IMG/VR virus record: IMGVR_UViG_3300025769_000270
Coordinates: 1 to 41,210 of that record
Length of the DNA stretch: 41,210 nt
From: a virus
Strand: one strand, 5' to 3'
Shown: positions 10,201 through 18,799 of the stretch, piece by piece
How the letters are laid out: each line of letters begins with the position of its first letter
Numbering within the stretch: position 1 is the stretch's first letter
The notes under the pieces: model-generated
The model's input: only the letters and a program-made list of their open reading frames with translations
What the model was told of the DNA's origin: nothing
Databases searched by the model: none
Made by a program: the position numbers and the translations under genes

Positions 10201-10576
10201 ACGGCGCGTCTACCTGATTAAGCGCAGGCATCACCTTTCGGAGGTAATCCGAGACGGCTGCCTTGTTGGTATCACTCGCCATCGCGTAGTGATAGATCGC
10301 GCCCGCTTGGCCGACGTAGCTTTCCTCCTTCTCGGCCTTCTCGGCAGCAAGCTTCTCAGCCTGCATCTGCCTCTCGTGCTCGCGCTGAAGGCGATCACGG
10401 TGCAGGGTGAACATCTGCTGGCGAGACTCTGACTCGCGAGCAAAGTCTTGCTGCGAAGTCTGAGCTTGCTGCTGGGCAAGGGTCGCCATGAAGTTCTGGA
10501 GACCTTGCGAACCGCCCGCGCCTTGGGCGCTGAGTGCGCCGCCGATCTGGGCAATGAACTTTGCGAAGTCACTCAT
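7256..10576 (-). CDS. large internal virion protein (1106 aa)
   Basis: 1106 residues. The first 110 residues hold a Gln/Ala-rich segment followed by a long charged helix (REHERQMQAEKLAAEKAEKEE), a probable coiled coil. The rest is mainly helical without a catalytic motif I recognise. Placed between the 257-aa and 1897-aa proteins, it matches the middle member of a three-protein ejection set (compare T7 gp14, gp15, gp16). It begins 3 nt after the end of the 257-aa gene and shares a base with the next, so the three are one translational block. No signal peptide. Function is inferred from context. Confidence 0.55.
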   Translation of the reverse strand: MSDFAKFIAQIGGALSAQGAGGSQGLQNFMATLAQQQAQTSQQDFARESESRQQMFTLHRDRLQREHERQMQAEKLAAEKAEKEESYVGQAGAIYHYAMASDTNKAAVSDYLRKVMPALNQVDAPFEWDNQAVMTDLIADAARTGFTVGQAREISGERSIAEDWYRSNTNGVVQFTTEEAYRRDQSNYATLTGKLNELRSTANAIGQDIRALAEDQGRSLVGSFEKALMIANRLQTQENAYKAIMERDQYRHFLAPGTALKAEFDAYTTSMGSVGESLATAQSNLAVDSIGSWSPADPLELPLLMEGYGGAPGEYDDFKKGMRSKSFQAHRTVWNNQASFIKDLAVADQAYLNDADRELIANVQEYVTDDGSLDLERIMSDLRTAQAAKDDGKVTQLSDMVRRVQNFDKAGKETTIARGRARTRATNEVMAISEQFRHKSSLGYPLFDSLEDARQAVDAYGIPDETHPDQKRAPGTEAEQLAFLQRVVSSDDGLGKLATKLFSSLQGSEEGVSIGFALDQTQVKGEQILKSLQLEDRPEVRSKLYGKLRELTGSDKHALIEAQGGAIAQVHDYNYTAVDRVTNGGTRSYYHMLPEEDKFRWRADYTEEVFGVSLDPDEMADTLNVWLGRFRGDRPAYTQPSAWKWDDSRFRGDDKRLRFNREVAGELEAASLFDLHALWSDFDPRYADLQDEAGRISDFAYKQHNAGYNAVRGGPSVYQPEWREYKPWAQGEAASYMRGEKSFRREYEASTPAEEIDQNLVNQLDRLDYMRGMDTSTLVNVTPQEQAMLVGIQRHLRQVPYGAAMLAVRGDQTTGGAPTGFSFKELGMTMASPEALAEAAEAREPVDLRSRVINTDVENRAIDRALRKLDNLAMAPDATTFYDLDPRDSRVQGEVLTALAIEQEKQELGRTKDKVLALEFAQQSSTTLSIRPRIGKALAGKSFTNGKELAALLTDNLPRITGEKKDALALEESPVDPLLVEVAEAETTSEAVNAMIDVFAETTTIHAQRQAVSLSTMTPQEFRNATLQEAQRDYGEIRVQLNAIAREIGIRAKAKGQYTAGDLPPGLQARVNTEAFNALAKNAGDPDANAMLALHIWAAHQAVLDR

Positions 10577-10579
10577 TGG

Positions 10580-11353
10580 TCACTCTCCGCTGAACCAGCC
10601 GGACCAGAAGGGGTCAATCCCAGCAGGCTGAGACTTCATCATGGTGTCGTAGAAGGTGTCGAAGGAGCCTTGGTTAAACTTCCCGCCCGCATCGAGGAAC
10701 TGCTTACCAAAGCCTTCCGGCTGCGATACCGCCAGCTTTTGCCAGTCCGCCTTGGTCTTACCAGCCGCTTCAGCTTTGGACAGCTTGGCTGACGCGAACT
10801 GCGAAGCCGCTTGGCCGACCGCGCCGAGGATGTTGCCAGCGGGGTCGCCCGCCGCAGCCTCGGTCTGGATAGCTTGCATCTGACCGCCAAGCTCGATGCT
10901 GGCCGCTTGCTGCTCCATGCTCAGCGCGTACTGCTGCTGGCGCTCCGTGGCTTGGAGGATCTGCTGCGTGAGCCCGGCGTACTGACCAAGGCGCTGCATC
11001 TCGCGCCCGACGTACTGCTGGAACTCGCCGCCGAAGATCGCGCTGCGAACGTCGGGGGCAAGGCGGCCCATCATGCGCTGGCGCTGCATGCGCTCGGCGC
11101 CCTTGCGGGCTTGGAGCATGGCGGTCTCGCTGGCCTGTCTAAACGCGGGCAGGTCGAGAGCGCGCATTGTCCGCATCGTCTCGATCTCACGTTTAGACGC
11201 AAGCGATTCCTCTGCGGCGCGAGCGCGTAGCTTGTTCGCTTGTTCGCGCGCAAGGGCGGCTTGGCGCCTCGCTGCTTTCTTTGCAGAGCGACTGCCAAGG
11301 ATACTGCTGCCGATGCCCGCGCCTAGCGAGATGGCTGATGCTGCCCAACTCAT
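10580..11353 (-). CDS. small internal virion protein, gp14-like ejection protein
   Basis: 257 aa. The N-terminus is a small-residue hydrophobic segment (ASAISLGAGIGSSILG, about residues 4-19) followed by a basic, Ala/Arg/Gln-rich helical region. This resembles phage internal proteins that are ejected first and insert in the outer membrane. The C-terminus is aromatic (DPFWSGWFSGE). It overlaps the upstream cupin gene by 4 nt and is followed at once by the two giant virion proteins. Two GTTTAGAC-type octamers lie within the gene (11137 and 11191). The family is inferred from composition and gene order. Confidence 0.55.
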   Translation of the reverse strand: MSWAASAISLGAGIGSSILGSRSAKKAARRQAALAREQANKLRARAAEESLASKREIETMRTMRALDLPAFRQASETAMLQARKGAERMQRQRMMGRLAPDVRSAIFGGEFQQYVGREMQRLGQYAGLTQQILQATERQQQYALSMEQQAASIELGGQMQAIQTEAAAGDPAGNILGAVGQAASQFASAKLSKAEAAGKTKADWQKLAVSQPEGFGKQFLDAGGKFNQGSFDTFYDTMMKSQPAGIDPFWSGWFSGE

Positions 11354-11814
11354 TTGGTGTCCTCCAAGAAGACCTGCTTGATCGCTGCCCCAAGGTCCAG
11401 TTCGATGACCGGATCAGCAGCGATGATCTCGCTTTCGATAGCGTCTAGCTCGGTTTGCTCGGTGACATGCACGGTGACCCACTGGGTCTCCTCGTGCGTC
11501 CAGAGCAGACGCTTCGTGCCCGGCGGGGTAATGCCGTAATGGGGGGCAGTGACCGTCTCGACGCCGTCCTCGGTCAGGACCGAGACCTTGCCCTTCAGGA
11601 CAAAGAACGGGTGGGCGATCTTGTGGACCTTGGAGACGGTCAGCACTCCTGCCGGGCTGTTCCACTCGCGGATGTAGCAGCCGTCGCCAAACGAGTGACG
11701 CACCGGGCACACCTGCTCCGTGTCCTTTCCTGCCAGAGCGCCTGCTTCTAGCATCTTTGCCTCGGCGTCGAACGCCTTGGCCAGGAACGTGAGTTGGTGG
11801 AGGCGGTCAATCAT
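11350..11814 (-). CDS. cupin-fold phage protein
   Basis: 154 aa. Residues about 55-115 read as a small beta-barrel of the cupin type: GVLTVSKVHKIAHPFFVLKG, then a GKVSVLTEDG hairpin, then APHYGITPPGTKRLLWTHEE. The His in HKIAHPFF and the later G-x-x-P-x-G pattern fit cupin motif 1 and motif 2 spacing, although the full metal-ligand set is not clear. Cupin proteins of this size are often found beside tail genes of podophages, with unknown role. It overlaps the tail gene upstream by 8 nt and the ejection protein downstream by 4 nt. Whether it is a virion part or an enzyme cannot be told from sequence. Confidence 0.6.
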   Translation of the reverse strand: MIDRLHQLTFLAKAFDAEAKMLEAGALAGKDTEQVCPVRHSFGDGCYIREWNSPAGVLTVSKVHKIAHPFFVLKGKVSVLTEDGVETVTAPHYGITPPGTKRLLWTHEETQWVTVHVTEQTELDAIESEIIAADPVIELDLGAAIKQVFLEDTK

Positions 11815-14800
11815 TGACGGTGAAGTTCAGTTCCAGTTCGGAAAGTCCCACGGCTCGCTGTTCAAGCGACCAGATAAGGAATCGTTGGATTCGCTGTCGC
11901 TCAGTGAGTCCATATCGGGAGGACACTCCAGATCCTCCTCCGTCAGACACAGGAGTCGGACTAGATTCAGGAGCATCAAATGCGCTTCGGTCGGAGGGGT
12001 CCCCGGCAAAGTCTGCACCCGCAGACATTGCGTTCCATCTATCTCCGTCTGTAACTCCAATGTCCACATGCTTGATGACTCCCGAGTTCATGAACTGTCC
12101 GGTATCGAGCATCATGCCCCAGTAGCCGACGCCCGGATGGACAGTATAAGTGAGCGAGACAGTTTCGCCGTCCAGCGTGTTGCTGCTGTCCGACGCCAGG
12201 GCAAGGTCTCCCTTGACGTAGATGTTCGTGGGGGTGACGTAGTCCACCTCGTGCGTCTCGCGGATGCGAGCGTCTTGGTTGGCTGCAACCGTGACGCGCA
12301 TACCTGAGAAGATTCCCGTCGTGGACGGGACTTTTAGATAGCCCGCGTTGTTGTCCCAACTGGTGACGTCCAAGGTCTGCGGCGTGTTGCTGGCAATGTC
12401 GTCGCCGTAGACCTGGGTGCCACCCTTAGAGGTGTAGCCCGAAACGTGGACCCAGTTGTCCGTGCCGTCAATGTCGGTCGTGCCCAGGGCATAGCGGTCC
12501 TCGACGAACCACTCGCGGCGTGCGAAGTGCCAGCGCAGCGTCAGACCTGACACCTCGTCGATGACGAAGAGCGAGGACAGCGACGACGAGACAGAGAGGC
12601 GTGTGTTGTTGGGGTCGGGCAGGAGGTCAAGGACGGGGAGGCCGATGTCCTCGCACGCGCCGTCTCCGGTGATTGCCCAGAGCGTGCCGTTGTAGGCGTA
12701 GGCGATGCCCTTCTCGACGACGAGGCAGCGAGAAGAAGCTGCGCCGACGCCGCCGCCCAGCGTGTTGACGCGGGGCTGCATGGGCGAGCCGTCGAGGAAG
12801 AGGCCCCAACTCTTGCCCAGGACAAGGACGCGAGAGTTACGCGCATCGCGGGAGGCAAGCTCGGTGGCTGCCTGGATGGTGCCCGACTCCTTGAGCGGAA
12901 GTTCGAGGACCATGTCGCTGGGGAAGCTCTCCCACGAATCGGGCGAGGCAGCGAAGTGGATGCGCGGCGCGTCGGTGACCCAGATGGCGAGGAAGTTGTC
13001 CCACTCGAAGACGCCGCCAGGGTTGCCGGGGATCAGGCCCTCGGTCAAGTTGAGTTCGGCGCCGAGGAGCGCGTCGGTGGCGGTGTCGAAGTAAGCCTGG
13101 GTGCCGTCCGGGATCTCGCTCAGGTAGTAGAGCGGGGCAGCGCGGCACGCTTTAAACGCGTCCGTCTGGGCGTTGGGGTTCGGCTCGCCGTTGGGGTAGT
13201 TCTCCTCGACCGGCACGACCTGCGTGCGGAAGAGTTGAATGCCCCGGATGGAAGATTGAGGCGGCGTGGGGAAGGGAATGAAGTAGTCGGCGCCACCGCT
13301 GCCGCTGACATCGCCACCCTCTTTGACTTGCGCGCCTTGGTAGATGACGACCGCGTCCGTCGAAACCTGTGTGTTGCCGCCCTCCTCGGAGTAACCACCC
13401 ACGTTGTCCATCGTGGCTTGGTTGTCCATGTCGTTGACATCGAGCGGAGCAAAGCGGAGGTAGTGCCAAAGCTTGTCCCAGTCGTTCGGCGGGATGCGCG
13501 TCGAGAGGTAGGGGCCAAAGGTTTCGTTACCCTCGCCGCCACCTTGCGCGGTGTAGCGTTCGCCGTCCCAGAGACGCGCTTCAGCGATCTCGATTTCGTA
13601 GTCGCTCTCGATACCGGGGACGCCACCTACGGTGAACAGCGTGTACTGGCCCGCTCCCGCTGCGGTGTTTTGCGCCTTGTAGACGCCAATGCCCGCATTG
13701 AAGAGTTCGCCCCACGGTCCTGTGTTGCCGTCGATGAAGACTCGCTCTAGCCATACTTGGTACTCACCTGCCGAACCGCCAAGGCCCGCCTGTTGCGAGA
13801 TGTACAGCGTGATCCAAGTCCACTGCTTGAGGTCAATGGTGTTGGCAAACTCGTCGAAGGTCTGGACGTCCGACCCATCGTGCCACTTCTTCTTGGCGAT
13901 GGAGACGGCGGGGTCCTTACCTGTGCCGATGATAAGCGAACCCTCGTCCCGGCTTGAGTAGGCGCACCAGAGCGGGATGTCATCCGTCGAGGTGACTGCG
14001 TGAGTGTCGGGCGAACCTGCGGTAATTGTGTTGTCGAAGCCGTAGCCCAAGAACACGCCCTTCTCTCCAACGTCAGTCAGCGTGACGTTGGCGTTGATGA
14101 AACCGGCGGGCCACGCGAAGTACCTAGTGCGAATGTCGCTTGGGTAATCGTAGCCACCGTTAATCACTCTCTTGGAAGAGTCGGGGCAGAACGCGACGTC
14201 AACTTCTAGGTTGTTGGCCAGGGGGCCGCTGCGCGCGCCATAGCGGTCGAGAGCTTTGTTGGCCAAGAGCGTGAGCGGGAAGTCTTGCCGCCACATGCGC
14301 CCGTGGTACATGACCTGACCAATGGGGTCTGTTTGGCTGAGCGTAGTGCCGTTGGCAAAAGCACTTAGATAGGTGAAGTCGAACGACGAAGAGCCCGCCG
14401 TAGGACGGACGCGCGTCTTGCCTGAAATCCACCCGCTTTCCCAGCGGCAGCCGCCCCACAGAACTTGGTCGCGCGCCGAACCCGAGTAGCTTGAGCCCCA
14501 GAAGTTGATCCCGGCAATCTGCACAGTGCCCGCAGGTTCGCCGGGGAAGTTTTCCCACTCGTCGTCGGTGTGATCGTAGAGAGCGAGCGTAACGTCGGCG
14601 CCTGGAGCGTTGCCGTAGAGCGTTCCGGCACGACTAACAAAGATGGTGTAGTCGTGATTGTCGAGCAGCGTGACGTCTTTCGACCATTGGGTCAGGTCGT
14701 TGTCTCGGTGGTTGCTGCCGGAGGGCGCGTCACGCGTAACGACGATTGACTTGCGTGTAAAGTCGCCAATGGTCCTGGGCGGTTGGATCGAGACGACAAG

Positions 14801-17125
14801 GTGGTGCAAGCGCCAGTGCGTACTGCTGCTGATCGAACCAGTTTTGTACTTCTGGTTCTCGGCCCCAACCATAAACAGCGTTTGGTGCGACTTGCCCGTG
14901 CGGGAGTCTCGCCTGTAGCGGAAGGTGAACTGAAAGCAGCACTCCTGCGCGTTACTCCCGATCCACGGGAAGTTCTTGGGCGCGTTACGCGACACCCACT
15001 CACTCGGGCCGGGGGGGCAATAAACGCCTTGCGAAACGACAGACTCTTTGACTGACTGACCGACGTCTGGGATGCGGAAGGCAGTTTCGAGCGTTAGGCC
15101 AGGGAAGCTCTTCTCCGTGTGGAGTAGCTGGTTGTTACCCGAGTCGTAGTCGCGTGCGATGAAGCACTCGACCGCGTCGTCAGCTACGAGCTTGTCCTTT
15201 TCGGTCTCGCCGTAAGAGAGGCCGAAGGCGGGGTCGCTCGGCGTGCTAAACGTCTCGGCGCCAATGTATACGTTGACGCCGCCCGTCGCATCGCAGGGGT
15301 CAAGCTCGAAGACGGGGCCGACCGTGCCGTCGATGGAGACGTAGCGGTAGGCGTAGCGGACAAAGCCGTCGATGGCGCCAACGCCTTGCGGGGTGCAAGA
15401 GACCTTGGTGCTGGGGCGCGGGATGCCGAGGGGGCGGATCGACTTCGTCTTGTCGTCAACGATGTAGTTGACGCCGTTGGACGTAAGGAAGGCGCGGCGA
15501 CCCCGGCGCTGGACAACGGCGTCTTTGGTGAGCGGCTTGCGAAGCTCGCCCGTGTAGCCAATGTCGGGCTTGGAGTTCGAGATCAGGTAGCCGCCCGAGG
15601 CTGCAACGTAGGCGCCGCCGGGGAAGCCACCTTCTGCGTAGTAGGGCGGCTGCGTGTCGGAGCGGACGCCAAGGTAGCCGTTGAGCGAGCGGTTGCCCCG
15701 GTCGAGCATCTCGTCGCCTTGGACCGAATTGACGTCGTAGTAGAGCACGGCGTCTTCGCGTTCTTGGAAGCTGCGGCTCTCGTCGTTGTGCAGGACAAAG
15801 CGAGAGAGTTGGCCGCCGAAGGGGGCGCTGTTCTCGAAGTCCACCTTGTCGCCGATGACGAAGCCGAGCGTCTTGTCGTAGGCGTAGACGATCGGGTTGG
15901 GCGCAGCGGCAGAAACCTCGACCGTGTCCACTTTGAGGTAGACGCTGTTGGCGTCACGCGCAACAAAGACGTCGTAGGACTCGCCACCCGTCAAGGTGGT
16001 CGAGTGCAGGATCTCGGCCCCGGTGTCGCTCCAGAACGCTTTAAACTTCCAGCCGCCGTCTTGGACAACTTCGAGGCGGACAAGGTCTTGTAGCTCGAAG
16101 ACCGTGGAGGCGCGGAGGATCTTTGGCAGCGTCAGCTTTAGCTGGAAGCACCAGTTCTCGCGGGCGGCGGCGTTGGTCGTCGTCCAGAAGTACTCGTCGA
16201 AGTCGAGGTAGAACGGGACCTCGATGACGCCAAGGCCGCCGAAGCGGATAGTGTCAGGCTCGTCGCCGTAAAGCTGGGGCGCAGTGGGGATCACATACGA
16301 GTTGATCTCCGGGCTGCCGTAGGAGAGGACGTTACCTCCTTCGGACAGAAGGTCTTGCCAGACCAAGCCAGCATCGCTCGCGTCAGTGCTGCGGGCAAGC
16401 GCGTTGTAGTCGCCCGTCGTGTAGTCGTCGTTGCCGAAGATGCGGACGTTGTTGACGACGACAGGCGCGAAGCGGGGCAGCAGCGCCGACTCGTTCTCGC
16501 CGAACAGTTCGAGCGTAGGCGAGGGGATCAGTGCGTGCAGTGCGTCTACGTCCGGCGCAAGGGTTGGCGTTTCCGAGACGTACCACAGGTTGAGCCTGAT
16601 CTTGTTCTGCCGGAAAGTGTTGAGATCGTGGCAGAAGAAGAAGTGGAAAGCGTTGCCGTTGGCCGTGTCGATGGTGCGCCGGGCCGTCTGGACAATGAAG
16701 TTACCGAGACGGTCGTAGGCGGAGATGCGGACTTGGGGCGCCCCAGCGTTTACGCTGCGCTCAACGTAGAGCGAGACGTTGCCGAAAGTAATGACGCGGC
16801 AGTAGCGGGTCGTCTCGTCGGTGTCGCTAGGGACGTTGAACGTGCCGAAGATCGTCCAACCAGTCGAGCCCACCGCAGTGCCCTGGAAGTTCTTGTCGGC
16901 GACGATGCGACCCTTGGTGCTGTCGTAGGTCGCGCCGAGCCGGTTGGGCACGGCAACGTCGTTGCGCTCGGTGCCCTTGCGCCGTTTAACGTGCGGCGCT
17001 TCAGGATCGACTTCGCGGCGCTCGTAGAGGGCGCCCATCTGAGGACCACCAGAGATACCGCGAGCTTCGCCAGCGATGCGGCGATCCATCGGTAGCTCGT
17101 CGATGCGATGTCTCTGGAGGTTCAT
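11807..17125 (-). CDS. giant nozzle-like tail protein with inserted LamG-like domains (1772 aa)
   Basis: Two kinds of sequence alternate. About 550-620 (FVRYAYRYVSIDGTVGPV) and 1380-1600 (DNFLAIWVTDAPRIHFAA; SRVLVLGKSWGLFLDGS; GIAYAYNGTLWAITGDG) look like beta-propeller blades of podophage nozzle proteins (T7 gp12 / P22 gp10 class). Residues about 80-200, 320-440, 650-850 and 1040-1200 look like concanavalin/LamG-type jelly-rolls (WTIFGTFNVPSD, WCFQLKLTL, QCCFQFTFRY). T7 gp12 is about 800 aa, so this protein is more than twice that size, with glycan-binding-like modules apparently inserted into the nozzle core. It would close the tail tip and may bind host surface sugars. It follows the Cys-rich tail protein (shared base) and overlaps the cupin gene. 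No separate tail fibre gene is visible. Domain borders are rough. Confidence 0.6.
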   Translation of the reverse strand: MNLQRHRIDELPMDRRIAGEARGISGGPQMGALYERREVDPEAPHVKRRKGTERNDVAVPNRLGATYDSTKGRIVADKNFQGTAVGSTGWTIFGTFNVPSDTDETTRYCRVITFGNVSLYVERSVNAGAPQVRISAYDRLGNFIVQTARRTIDTANGNAFHFFFCHDLNTFRQNKIRLNLWYVSETPTLAPDVDALHALIPSPTLELFGENESALLPRFAPVVVNNVRIFGNDDYTTGDYNALARSTDASDAGLVWQDLLSEGGNVLSYGSPEINSYVIPTAPQLYGDEPDTIRFGGLGVIEVPFYLDFDEYFWTTTNAAARENWCFQLKLTLPKILRASTVFELQDLVRLEVVQDGGWKFKAFWSDTGAEILHSTTLTGGESYDVFVARDANSVYLKVDTVEVSAAAPNPIVYAYDKTLGFVIGDKVDFENSAPFGGQLSRFVLHNDESRSFQEREDAVLYYDVNSVQGDEMLDRGNRSLNGYLGVRSDTQPPYYAEGGFPGGAYVAASGGYLISNSKPDIGYTGELRKPLTKDAVVQRRGRRAFLTSNGVNYIVDDKTKSIRPLGIPRPSTKVSCTPQGVGAIDGFVRYAYRYVSIDGTVGPVFELDPCDATGGVNVYIGAETFSTPSDPAFGLSYGETEKDKLVADDAVECFIARDYDSGNNQLLHTEKSFPGLTLETAFRIPDVGQSVKESVVSQGVYCPPGPSEWVSRNAPKNFPWIGSNAQECCFQFTFRYRRDSRTGKSHQTLFMVGAENQKYKTGSISSSTHWRLHHLVVSIQPPRTIGDFTRKSIVVTRDAPSGSNHRDNDLTQWSKDVTLLDNHDYTIFVSRAGTLYGNAPGADVTLALYDHTDDEWENFPGEPAGTVQIAGINFWGSSYSGSARDQVLWGGCRWESGWISGKTRVRPTAGSSSFDFTYLSAFANGTTLSQTDPIGQVMYHGRMWRQDFPLTLLANKALDRYGARSGPLANNLEVDVAFCPDSSKRVINGGYDYPSDIRTRYFAWPAGFINANVTLTDVGEKGVFLGYGFDNTITAGSPDTHAVTSTDDIPLWCAYSSRDEGSLIIGTGKDPAVSIAKKKWHDGSDVQTFDEFANTIDLKQWTWITLYISQQAGLGGSAGEYQVWLERVFIDGNTGPWGELFNAGIGVYKAQNTAAGAGQYTLFTVGGVPGIESDYEIEIAEARLWDGERYTAQGGGEGNETFGPYLSTRIPPNDWDKLWHYLRFAPLDVNDMDNQATMDNVGGYSEEGGNTQVSTDAVVIYQGAQVKEGGDVSGSGGADYFIPFPTPPQSSIRGIQLFRTQVVPVEENYPNGEPNPNAQTDAFKACRAAPLYYLSEIPDGTQAYFDTATDALLGAELNLTEGLIPGNPGGVFEWDNFLAIWVTDAPRIHFAASPDSWESFPSDMVLELPLKESGTIQAATELASRDARNSRVLVLGKSWGLFLDGSPMQPRVNTLGGGVGAASSRCLVVEKGIAYAYNGTLWAITGDGACEDIGLPVLDLLPDPNNTRLSVSSSLSSLFVIDEVSGLTLRWHFARREWFVEDRYALGTTDIDGTDNWVHVSGYTSKGGTQVYGDDIASNTPQTLDVTSWDNNAGYLKVPSTTGIFSGMRVTVAANQDARIRETHEVDYVTPTNIYVKGDLALASDSSNTLDGETVSLTYTVHPGVGYWGMMLDTGQFMNSGVIKHVDIGVTDGDRWNAMSAGADFAGDPSDRSAFDAPESSPTPVSDGGGSGVSSRYGLTERQRIQRFLIWSLEQRAVGLSELELNFTVND

Positions 17126-17925
17126 CAGTTAGGGTAGGACAGGAACGTGTCCCAGGTGTCGTAAGTCTCGTTGCTACTGGCCTCGGAGCTAAAGGAGCGG
17201 CCAGTGCTCGTCTGCTCAGAGACAGGCGGAGACGATTCGCCAGACCCAAGGTCAAGGGAAGTGCCGCCGTAGAAGCCTTCGAGGAACTCGCCGTCGCGGC
17301 TGCACTGCCAGTAGTGCTGCATGACTTCGAGCGGGTCGTGGTAGGCGGGCGAGAACTGGAGGCGCGGGACGTAGCGGACAACGACGCGGACGCCGTACTG
17401 CACCGAGGGGGCGATCATCTCGATGAAGAGACCGCCGTCAGCAAAGAAGCCAAAGAGGTCTTCTTGTGACTTCCAGAACGGGTTCTGCGAGGTCACGGCG
17501 CAGGTCGTGACGTAGCGGCGGTTCTGCTCCGAGGTGTCGTCGGGGTTGAACCCGCCCTTGTTTAGATCGCCCGGCGCGTAACCCGGAATGGTGTACAGCG
17601 AGACAGTGACGGGCACGCGGCCACGCAGGTTGCCCTCTGCTCCGGTCAGCGGTTCGATGACCTGCTTGGCCGAGTTGAGTTCGGCGGTGTCGCGCCTGAT
17701 AGCGACCAAGGCGACGTCGATGCCAACGATATGCACCGGCTCAGGGAGGAGCGTTTCGGCGCGGTGCGTTCGCGTGATAGTTCCCTCCTCTTCGAGGACA
17801 AGGTCTATCGCAACGCTTTCGATGGAGTCGGGGTGGATACCCCCTTTGATGTTGGTGACGGGAGCGCAGCAGCAGCTACAACCAAACTTACCGCTCTCGC
17901 AGCCACAGCCTTCGCCGCAACTCAT
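17125..17925 (-). CDS. tail/head-completion protein with Cys-rich N-terminus
   Basis: 266 aa. The first 20 residues carry seven cysteines (C3, C7, C9, C16, C18, C19, C20) among Gly and Ser, like a small metal-binding or metallothionein-type tag. Residues about 25-200 are beta-rich (AIDLVLEEEGTITRTHRAET; VPVTVSLYTIPGYAPG). The C-terminus is Ser/Thr-rich and acidic. Gene order, between an adaptor-like protein and the nozzle-like protein, points to a tail tube or tail-completion part. Its ATG overlaps the stop of the adaptor gene by 4 nt. I do not recognise the family; the tag is unusual for a virion protein. Confidence 0.5.
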   Translation of the reverse strand: MSCGEGCGCESGKFGCSCCCAPVTNIKGGIHPDSIESVAIDLVLEEEGTITRTHRAETLLPEPVHIVGIDVALVAIRRDTAELNSAKQVIEPLTGAEGNLRGRVPVTVSLYTIPGYAPGDLNKGGFNPDDTSEQNRRYVTTCAVTSQNPFWKSQEDLFGFFADGGLFIEMIAPSVQYGVRVVVRYVPRLQFSPAYHDPLEVMQHYWQCSRDGEFLEGFYGGTSLDLGSGESSPPVSEQTSTGRSFSSEASSNETYDTWDTFLSYPN

Positions 17926-18767
17926 GTCTTGTAGAACACCTGTTTGGGGTTGCTGGAGTTCTTGAGCGCATCGCTGGTGTCGCGCAGGGCTCGGTAACTC
18001 GCAGTGATGTCGTTCTGGTTAGCCGCGCCAGTCCAAGTCATGTAGCAGTCGCGGGCACGTTCAAGGACGGCGTCGAGTACCTCCTCGGGGTACTCCAGAC
18101 TGTCGGAGTCGGACGCCATGCGCGGCTTGTATTGCGTTTGCGTGACTGTCCACTGGAGCGTGGTGTCGGTCGGCGCGGGCCAGAGCGAGACGGACGATGT
18201 GTCGTGCAGGTCCGAGAAGTTCTGCTCGTAGAACCGAGGCGTGCCTTCTTTGAACGGATCGCGCAGAGCAAGGCCCGGTTCGCGAGCAAGGCCGTCAGCA
18301 GTCTTGGCCTCTACCGGGAGGATCGAAACGATCTGACCCGTCGAGGGCAACTCCAGCGTGCGCCGGATGATGTAGCTATCGTTTGTTCCGGCGATGCTGC
18401 GGTTGGCTTTGATGCCCAGCAGAATGTTCTGGGAGCCGCTCGCGTCCTCAATGAGGAACTTGGTCTTGGTGCCGTCGTCCTCGATTACAACGAGGATGTC
18501 ACGCGGATGCACATGGTCGTTCTGAACATGTACGCCTCCCACATTAACCGTGGCGCTGTGCTGCGTGACGGTGACGCTTGACAGGTCAAGGCGACCGAGG
18601 ACGCTGCCCGTCATTTCCCAGCGGTTGAGGCCGGGGATGTTGTCTGTTTCGGCTCGTGAGAGTCCGCTGTTGATTGCCTCGTTGAGGCGTTCCGTTTCAA
18701 CCGCAGACAACACGCCCAGACCAAGGCGCCGTTTGAGTCGGGTTCTTAGTTCTGCGCGTGTTGCCAT
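17922..18767 (-). CDS. head-tail adaptor (tail tubular A-like)
   Basis: 281 aa. It starts MATRAELRTRLKRRLG, then ETERLNEAINSGLSRAETD, the N-terminal helical pattern common to phage adaptor proteins. A beta-rich middle (SVTVTQHSATVNVG) and a helical C-terminus with aromatic residues (ECF-free RARDCYMTWTGAANQNDI) follow. Position directly after the major capsid gene and before the tail genes supports a portal-attached ring, as T7 gp11 or P22 gp4. ATG at 18767 is 86 nt beyond the capsid stop, in a GC hairpin region. Assignment is from pattern and context. Confidence 0.6.
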   Translation of the reverse strand: MATRAELRTRLKRRLGLGVLSAVETERLNEAINSGLSRAETDNIPGLNRWEMTGSVLGRLDLSSVTVTQHSATVNVGGVHVQNDHVHPRDILVVIEDDGTKTKFLIEDASGSQNILLGIKANRSIAGTNDSYIIRRTLELPSTGQIVSILPVEAKTADGLAREPGLALRDPFKEGTPRFYEQNFSDLHDTSSVSLWPAPTDTTLQWTVTQTQYKPRMASDSDSLEYPEEVLDAVLERARDCYMTWTGAANQNDITASYRALRDTSDALKNSSNPKQVFYKT

Positions 18768-18799
18768 ACGATTGAAGCGGGTTGGGGTAAGGCAGCGGC

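Noticed and set aside
14067-14091. 9-bp hairpin CCAACGTCA/TGACGTTGG in the tail gene
   Set aside because: Single internal stem in a coding region without any other signal; noted as similar to the 39622 palindrome but probably chance.
1629-16093. Many plus-strand open frames opposite the tail and ejection genes
   Set aside because: All overlap convincing minus-strand genes in other frames, with Arg/Ser/Ala/Leu-rich composition and no ribosome sites.
16250-16285. TGTCAGG inside the tail gene
   Set aside because: The second half (CCCGGCGGAA) is absent at the fixed spacing; counted as chance.
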